Assembly: GCF_001428565.1 (NCBI RefSeq)
Contig: NZ_LMIA01000010.1
Location: forward strand, 370,306-434,305
DNA from: Nocardioides sp. Root190
Lineage (GTDB): Bacteria > Actinomycetota > Actinomycetes > Propionibacteriales > Nocardioidaceae
DNA: 64,000 nucleotides
Direction of reading: 5' to 3'
The translations under genes were made by a program, and so were the position numbers. This document shows positions 59,389-64,000 of the stretch, piece after piece. Position 1 is the stretch's first letter. Every line of letters starts with the position of its first letter. The notes below the pieces were generated by a model, which saw nothing but the letters and a program-made list of their open reading frames with translations, was not told the origin of the DNA and searched no databases.

Positions 59389-60176
59389 GCGACTCGCCGC
59401 AAGGGACGACGACCGTCGTCGCGGTCGGACCGGAGGAGGCGTTCGGCGTCGGCGCAGTCACTCTCGGACCCGATGGCGTCAGCGGCACCATGACGATGGG
59501 TCCACCGTTCACGGGCCCCGACCGCCGACCCTCAGCGGGTGCGCTCGGTGTTCTCGTCGACGACGTCACCGGGTACGCCGTCATCGAGGGTTTGCTGGGA
59601 GCACGCTGGTCGGTGAGCACCGAGGTGTGGCTGGACCTGCTGGGTCCCGTCCCGGCCAGCGGCAGGCTGTCGGCACAGGCACGAGTCCGGCACGCCTCCG
59701 CGACCACTGCGTTCACCGAGGGCTGGGTGTACGACGACTCGGGCGCCTGTGTTGCCGTGTGCCGTCAACGCGGACGCGCGATGCCGGATGACCCCACGGA
59801 GTTGCGGCCCGCTGCGTTCCAGGTCCCGATGCGCCCGAGCAACGCCCTCGACCTGATCGGGCTGAAGGGTCTCGGCGACGACTCGACCAGTCTCGTCGTC
59901 CTCCCTCACTTGGAGAATCCGCGAGGGATGCTCCACGGGGGGGTGACGATGTGTGGAGCCGAGATGACTGCGGTCCGCAGCCGCATGGCAGCGGGCGTCG
60001 ACCTCCCGACCAGTTCCATCCACACCGCCTACACGCGCGGCATCCCCGCTGGTTCGGAGGTCGTGTTCCGCGCTGAGACCCGGCATTCGGGCCGATCGTT
60101 CTGGATCAGCGAGGTCACCGGTCGCGTCGCAGACAGGGTCTGTTCGGTGACCACGGTGTCCGCCCAAGCCCTCTGA
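59385..60176 (+). CDS. Double-hotdog PaaI-like thioesterase/acyl-CoA-binding protein (paralog 2)
   Basis: A 263-residue two-hotdog protein, paralogous to that at 48242-49015: both have GALGVLVDDVTGYAV-type and NPRGMLHGGVTM-type motifs, a TSSIHTAYTRGIP-type segment, and similar ends. It starts in an ATGA overlap with the SDR-fold gene, so the two are coupled. It could hydrolyse a CoA intermediate of the reductase pathway or bind it. It converges on PaaX with an 11-base gap. Confidence 0.75.
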   Translation: MSDSPQGTTTVVAVGPEEAFGVGAVTLGPDGVSGTMTMGPPFTGPDRRPSAGALGVLVDDVTGYAVIEGLLGARWSVSTEVWLDLLGPVPASGRLSAQARVRHASATTAFTEGWVYDDSGACVAVCRQRGRAMPDDPTELRPAAFQVPMRPSNALDLIGLKGLGDDSTSLVVLPHLENPRGMLHGGVTMCGAEMTAVRSRMAAGVDLPTSSIHTAYTRGIPAGSEVVFRAETRHSGRSFWISEVTGRVADRVCSVTTVSAQAL

Positions 60177-60187
60177 CCCCACCTCGC

Positions 60188-61045
60188 TCAGGCCGAGGCG
60201 TCGACGATCTGCCAGAAGCGCGCGTGCGCCCGCTTGGCCCAGGCGTTCCTGCGCTCACGCAGCAGTGCCGCTCCTTCGCGGCCCACCCACTCCGGCAGCA
60301 GCGCTGTCGGCAGTTGCGGATCCCTGCGCATGAACCGCTGCTGGAGGTTGAGCAGGTCGAGGTAGGTCAGCATGACCTCGTCGGCATCCCGAGGCTCCGG
60401 CGCTTCGGACTCCTGGTCGAGCAGGCGACGGTACTGGTGCGCGAGCGCAGTGAGGTCCCAGGAACGTTCGACCAGCTGCGCATCCGTCATTCCGACGCCA
60501 GCGGTCGGTCCGGTCACCGCCACCGCGGTGTCCTCCAGCCCCAGGTCGGTCACGAGGCGACCCAACTCGGGTGCCCGTTCGTTGTGGGGACTGACCCACA
60601 GCCCGGGGGTCGGATTGCCCATTCCGAGCCAGTCCAGTCCGCCGTACAAACGTTTGCGCGTGGTTCGCTGCTGTTGAGGAACGCTGACGTAGAGCATCAG
60701 CCAGTTGCCGTCCCACTCGTCATCGGCCGCGAGGTAGGTGGCGGAGCGACGAACGCCTTCCTCGACCAGCTCGCGACCGTGCCCGGCCAGGCGCCAGCGC
60801 ACCGCACGGCCGACGCGTTCACGGTCCAGCCAACCGGACGCGGCCGAACGTGCGAGGACCTGCCGCCCCGCGTGGTCCTCGACACCGAGACCACCGAGGA
60901 CCCGCAGCAGCGCCGTCGTCCAGGCTCCCTCGGGGCGATCAGGCAGCATCTCCCCCGCCATCGTCAGCAGCAGCGAACGCGCACTCGGCGGGGGCAGCAG
61001 AGGTTCCGCACCTCGCTGGCTCGGCAGTACCAGTCCATCGGCCAT
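60188..61045 (-). CDS. PaaX-family transcriptional regulator
   Basis: A 285-residue PaaX-like repressor. It has the early SARSLLLTMAGEML, a winged-helix region ending with RYRAVRWRLA-type basic residues (RVGRAVRWRLAGHG), the middle domain WDGNWLMLYVSVPQQQR, and the C-terminal LTYLDLLNLQQRFMRRDPQLP. PaaX regulates phenylacetyl-CoA and related CoA-thioester pathways in response to an aryl-CoA. ATG at 61045 is preferred over an in-frame TTG at 61057. It is 26 bases after the GntR gene, probably in the same operon. Confidence 0.88.
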   Translation of the reverse strand: MADGLVLPSQRGAEPLLPPPSARSLLLTMAGEMLPDRPEGAWTTALLRVLGGLGVEDHAGRQVLARSAASGWLDRERVGRAVRWRLAGHGRELVEEGVRRSATYLAADDEWDGNWLMLYVSVPQQQRTTRKRLYGGLDWLGMGNPTPGLWVSPHNERAPELGRLVTDLGLEDTAVAVTGPTAGVGMTDAQLVERSWDLTALAHQYRRLLDQESEAPEPRDADEVMLTYLDLLNLQQRFMRRDPQLPTALLPEWVGREGAALLRERRNAWAKRAHARFWQIVDASA

Positions 61046-61071
61046 GGAGACATGCAATCAGACGGTCCGGA

Positions 61072-61881
61072 TCACGGCGCGACGGGACGTCGCTCAACGC
61101 CCGTCCAATCCAGCCCACCGAGGACGTCCTCGCTGAAGCCGTCGACGTAGGCCTGGACATGGCGAGCCATCCGTCGACGGGCAAGTTCTCGATCGCCCGC
61201 CCGGACAGCCGCCGTGATCGCCTCGTGGGCTCGGCAGGTGTCGAGCCGCACCTGACCGTCGACCGTGCCGACGAGACCCGTGGAGTCGTAGATCAGTCCT
61301 GCCAGTGCCTCCATCAGCCCCGACAAGAGTTCATTGCCGGACGCCCGGGCCACGGCCATGTGCCATCGGACATTGGCACGCAGGAACTCACTGACATCGC
61401 GCGCCTGCGCAAGGAGATGATTGCTGGTGTCCATCTCACGCAGCCCCGTATCGGTTCGCCGGACAGCAGCCAGGCCCGCACAAGGCGGCTCGACGGTCGC
61501 GCGCGTCTGCAGGAGTGCCGCCAACGACACGTTCTCCTGCCGCACCACCAGACGCACCGACGCGGCGAGGTGGTGACCGTCGGGGACCCTGACGAAGGCG
61601 CCGCCACCCCGTCCGGCCCGGATCTCCACGAAGCCTCGGATCTCCAGGATGCGCAGTGCCTCGCGGACCGAGGTCCGGCTGAGACCGGTCTGCAGGACCA
61701 GCGACCGCTCCGGGGGGAGCGTGGCCCCCACCCTGATGTCGCCCCGACTGATCCGCTCTGCCAGTTCCTCGGCAAGCACATCACTCGCCTTGGGGACGAG
61801 CAGGGGCCCCAAGGGCCCCGGCTGCGGGATTCCGCCGAGACGGTCGGGCGGAGGTGGCGCCGCACCAGCTTCGATGCTCAT
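61072..61881 (-). CDS. FadR-subfamily GntR transcriptional regulator
   Basis: A 269-residue regulator. The N-terminal winged helix (about 33-100) has GLSRTSVREALRILE and RAGRGGGAFV. The C-terminal FCD-type ligand domain has metal-site histidines in RWHMAVARASGN, CRAHEAITAAV and MARHV. The FCD domain usually binds carboxylates or acyl-CoAs. It is the best candidate for binding the TGGTYNGRCCA sites in this window, because that matches the FadR consensus TNGTNNNACNA. ATG 61881 is preferred; GTG 61890 is possible. It follows the ABC binding-protein gene by 33 bases. Confidence 0.9.
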   Translation of the reverse strand: MSIEAGAAPPPPDRLGGIPQPGPLGPLLVPKASDVLAEELAERISRGDIRVGATLPPERSLVLQTGLSRTSVREALRILEIRGFVEIRAGRGGGAFVRVPDGHHLAASVRLVVRQENVSLAALLQTRATVEPPCAGLAAVRRTDTGLREMDTSNHLLAQARDVSEFLRANVRWHMAVARASGNELLSGLMEALAGLIYDSTGLVGTVDGQVRLDTCRAHEAITAAVRAGDRELARRRMARHVQAYVDGFSEDVLGGLDWTGVERRPVAP

Positions 61882-61914
61882 CCGGTCCACCCCCGCCCTT
61901 CCCGCGACTTCCGA

Positions 61915-63135
61915 TCAGTCCAACCTGCAGGCGGGATTCGGCTCCGGGTTGTTCTCCGAAGCAGGGATGGTCGCCGTCGCGACCAGCGCCAGCTTGCCGT
62001 CCTCACCCTTCTTGACGGTGCCGACGTACGTCGGTGCTTCGATCTGGTGGTCCTCGGCCCGCATCGTGACCTCACCCTGGATCGAGTCGTAGGTCAGGCC
62101 CTCGAGCGCCTTGGCGACGTCGCCGGGCGAGATGCTGCCGGCCTCCTCGATACCGGCGAAGATCGTCTGCATGCCGAGGTAGCCGTTGCCGACGTTCTCG
62201 GCGGGGCCGTGGCCGTTCTTCTCGGTGTAGGCCTCGACGAACGCCTTCGTCTCCGCATTGTCGGCAGTGGGCATCCAGGAGTTGGTGCCCAGCGCACCCA
62301 CCAGGCGGTCGTCGTTCAAGGCCTTGAGCGTGGCCGCCGACAGACCGGTGTTGACGAGCACGGTGTCGTACTTCTGCAGGACACCGAACTGCAGTCCCTG
62401 CTTGAGGAAGTTGACGGCATCGCCGCCGGCGAGCGACACGACCAGGCCGCCCTTGCCGCTCAGCTGGCTGAGGTAGCTGCCGAAGTCCGCCGTGCCCAGC
62501 GGGGAGAAGAGCTTGACCTTCAGCTCGCTGCCCTCCTCCTTGATCGTGTCCTCGACCCCGGTCGTGCTGGCCTGCCCGAAGGAGTAGTCAGCAGCGATGC
62601 TGTCCCACTGCGACTCGTCCTCCTCGGTGAGCCAGTAGGCGAGCGTGTTCACTCCCGCCGTGTCGTTGGCGGTCACCCGGAAGTAGCGCGACGTGCACGA
62701 CTTGCCGGTGAGGTCGTCGCTCTGGCCCTGGGTGCCGATCATCAGGGCGTCCCAGGCTTCCAGCTTGGGCGTGACCGCAGCCATCTCCGGCGAGGAGACC
62801 AGCCCGATCACGAAGCGTGCGTTCTTCTCCTGGACCAGTCGCTGGGTCGCAGCGAGCGCACCCTCGGCGGTCCCGAGGTCGTCGGCGAACTCCAGCTCGA
62901 TCTTGTGACCGTCGATGCCGCCGTTCGCGTTGGCCTCGTCGGCTGCGAACTGGATCCCCTCCCGCTGCTCGGCGCCATATTCCGCGTAGGGGCCGGACTG
63001 GGGCGTGACGACGGCGATCCGGATCGGGCCATCGGCGTCCTGCTCGCTGGTGCTCGCCGCTCCCCCCGAACAGGCCGCAGTGCTGAGCATCAGCCCGGTC
63101 AGTGCCGCACCGAGGCAGACTCGTGTGTTCTTCAT
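61915..63135 (-). CDS. Branched-chain-type ABC transporter substrate-binding lipoprotein
   Basis: A 406-residue periplasmic-binding-type lipoprotein (LivK family). The lipobox is LSTAAC with the modified Cys at residue 22, followed by SGGAASTSEQ. The body shows PIRIAVVTPQSGPYAEYGAEQREG and the family ALEGLTYDSIQGEVTMR. Such transporters in catabolic regions often import aromatic or short carboxylic acids rather than amino acids. ATG 63135 has GGAGA upstream. It is followed by the GntR gene; the 45-base gap from livF holds palindromes. Confidence 0.9.
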   Translation of the reverse strand: MKNTRVCLGAALTGLMLSTAACSGGAASTSEQDADGPIRIAVVTPQSGPYAEYGAEQREGIQFAADEANANGGIDGHKIELEFADDLGTAEGALAATQRLVQEKNARFVIGLVSSPEMAAVTPKLEAWDALMIGTQGQSDDLTGKSCTSRYFRVTANDTAGVNTLAYWLTEEDESQWDSIAADYSFGQASTTGVEDTIKEEGSELKVKLFSPLGTADFGSYLSQLSGKGGLVVSLAGGDAVNFLKQGLQFGVLQKYDTVLVNTGLSAATLKALNDDRLVGALGTNSWMPTADNAETKAFVEAYTEKNGHGPAENVGNGYLGMQTIFAGIEEAGSISPGDVAKALEGLTYDSIQGEVTMRAEDHQIEAPTYVGTVKKGEDGKLALVATATIPASENNPEPNPACRLD

Positions 63136-63143
63136 GTGGTTCT

Positions 63144-63172
63144 CCAATCAGATTGGCCAGTTGGCCGGGCCA
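63144..63172. promoter_or_regulatory. Two palindromes, one FadR-type, upstream of the ABC binding-protein gene
   Basis: CCAATC-A-GATTGG (63144-63156) is a perfect inverted repeat. TGGCCGGGCCA (63162-63172) matches the TGGTYNGRCCA consensus except at position 4, and is itself a perfect palindrome. Both lie within 40 bases of the ATG, between livF and the binding-protein gene. Confidence 0.45.
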
Positions 63173-63180
63173 GCAGTGGG

Positions 63181-63879
63181 TCAGACCCCGACGAGATCGC
63201 GGAGCGTCTCGCTCGAGGTGTCTTCGATGCGGCCCTCAGCGACCGTCTCGCCCTTGAGCAGTACTGCGTACCGATCGGCGAGACGGGTGACGAGGTCCAG
63301 GCGCTGCTCGATGAGCAACATCGACGTTCCCGCCGACTTGAGATCGGCGAGGCAGTCCCCGAGAAGGTCGATGACCACGGGTGCGAGTCCTTCGGAGGGC
63401 TCGTCGAGGAGCAGCACACGCGGGTTGGACATCAGGGCGCGGCCGATGGCCAGCATTTGCTGCTGGCCACCACTCAGGTGCGTTCCTAGCGAGCGGCGGC
63501 GCTCCTTCAGGTCAGGAAAGATCCGGTAGACCGAGGCGAGATCCCAAGGCCCCTTGCGGTTCGGCGCCGTCCCGATCATCAGGTTCTCCTCGACCGTGAG
63601 CGAGGACAGGATCCAGCGGCCCTGGGGCACCAGCGCGGCTCCCAGACAGGCTGCCTCGTGAGGCGACTTCCCCCGCAGCGGCTTCCCGCCGACCGCGATG
63701 GTGCCGCCACGGAGGTGCGCGATGCCGAACATCGTGTTGAGACTCGTGGTCTTGCCGACCCCGTTGGGCCCCAACAGCGCGAACGACTCACCTTCGGCGA
63801 CCTCGAAGGACAACCCGTCGAGGATGAGCGCGTCGTCGTAGTAGGCGCGCACCCCGTCGAAGCTCAGCACCGGGCTCAT
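63181..63879 (-). CDS. livF: Branched-chain-type ABC transporter ATP-binding protein (LivF)
   Basis: A 232-residue ATPase of the LivF type. Walker A is GPNGVGKTT, the signature is LSGGQQQMLAIGRAL, Walker B is VLLLDEPSEGLAP, and the switch His region is replaced by LLIEQRLD, typical of LivF. The C-terminus ends in LRDLVGV. Its ATG overlaps the upstream LivG-like stop (ATGA). The substrate is unknown but likely the same acid as the binding protein downstream. Confidence 0.92.
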   Translation of the reverse strand: MSPVLSFDGVRAYYDDALILDGLSFEVAEGESFALLGPNGVGKTTSLNTMFGIAHLRGGTIAVGGKPLRGKSPHEAACLGAALVPQGRWILSSLTVEENLMIGTAPNRKGPWDLASVYRIFPDLKERRRSLGTHLSGGQQQMLAIGRALMSNPRVLLLDEPSEGLAPVVIDLLGDCLADLKSAGTSMLLIEQRLDLVTRLADRYAVLLKGETVAEGRIEDTSSETLRDLVGV

Positions 63880-64000
63880 GCCGCACTCCTGCCGAGATAG
63901 GCCTCCATGACCTGCGGGTCACGACGGACCTGCTGGGGCTCCCCGTCCGCGATCACCGCGCCCTGGGCGAGCACTGTGAGCCGGTCACACACCCGGTAGA
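63876..64000 (-). CDS. livG: Branched-chain-type ABC transporter ATP-binding protein (LivG), C-terminal part
   Basis: Only the C-terminal 40 or so residues are in the window; the gene continues beyond the right edge. The visible residues read VYRVCDRLTVLAQGAVI, followed by a QVRRDPQVMEAYLGR segment, the typical end of LivG. It is coupled to LivF by ATGA. The permeases of the system should lie farther right. Confidence 0.85.
   Translation of the reverse strand, partial: YRVCDRLTVLAQGAVIADGEPQQVRRDPQVMEAYLGRSAA

Noticed and set aside
1..64000. Mobile elements, integrases, CRISPR arrays, tRNA or rRNA genes
   Set aside because: No transposase or integrase protein, no regularly spaced direct repeats and no recognisable tRNA or rRNA sequence were seen on either strand by reading. 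A tRNA scan would be decisive.

Overview
The window is high-GC, densely coded bacterial DNA with GTG/ATG starts, many 4-base start/stop overlaps, a six-gene mce operon, FadR-type GntR, IclR and PaaX regulators, LLM (F420-type) oxidoreductases and a crotonyl-CoA carboxylase/reductase tail. This points to an aerobic catabolic actinobacterium, probably a relative of Nocardioides or another Nocardioidaceae; the genus is inference. No rRNA, tRNA, CRISPR array or insertion sequence was seen. No gene-free stretch exceeds 300 bases; the longest is 45371-45614.

Layout. (1) 1-20.7 kb is an aromatic and acyl-CoA catabolic island. It holds an MFS transporter, an acyl-CoA ligase, a meta-cleavage hydrolase, an FAD monooxygenase, an amidohydrolase/decarboxylase, an IclR regulator, a LigB-type extradiol dioxygenase and a complete Rieske dioxygenase (reductase, ferredoxin, alpha and beta subunits). 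A long minus-strand operon runs from an AliA-like CoA ligase at 20687 through epoxide hydrolase, LLM oxidoreductase, quinone oxidoreductase, enoyl-CoA hydratase, a small Cys protein, thiolase, dioxygenase beta, SDR and a dienelactone-hydrolase-like protein. (2) 20.8-35.3 kb is an mce lipid/steroid-type import operon (two YrbE permeases, ATPase, six MCE proteins) ending in an RND/MMPL protein and a parvulin-type isomerase. (3) 35.4-40.7 kb carries a ferredoxin reductase, an SCP2-like protein and two divergent LuxR-type regulators. (4) 40.9-45.4 kb is a P450 cassette with two different ferredoxins, an aldehyde dehydrogenase and a Zn alcohol dehydrogenase. (5) 45.6-53.2 kb holds an LLM enzyme, thioesterases, MaoC, a BadI-like ring-opening hydrolase, an acyl-CoA dehydrogenase and a nitronate-monooxygenase-like enzyme. 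(6) 53.3-60.2 kb holds a benzoyl-CoA reductase / 2-hydroxyacyl-CoA dehydratase-type Fe-S enzyme (two subunits plus its ATP-dependent activator), a CoA ligase, an atypical SDR and a thioesterase. (7) 60.2-64 kb is a branched-chain-type ABC transporter with a FadR-type and a PaaX-type regulator.

How it may work together. CoA ligases, BadI-like hydrolase, dehydrogenase, hydratase and thiolase suggest breakdown of alicyclic or aromatic acids as CoA thioesters, alongside an oxygenase branch. Two repeated palindromes link the genes. The 11-mer TGGTYNGRCCA (FadR-type) recurs before the IclR gene, the AliA-like operon, the LLM gene, the LuxR pair, badI and the ABC transporter. TTCCGG-N3-CCGGAA lies before the IclR gene, dioxygenase alpha/ferredoxin and dioxygenase beta. 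The most unusual content is the activator-dependent radical dehydratase/reductase module, normally an oxygen-sensitive anaerobic enzyme, set among oxygenases.
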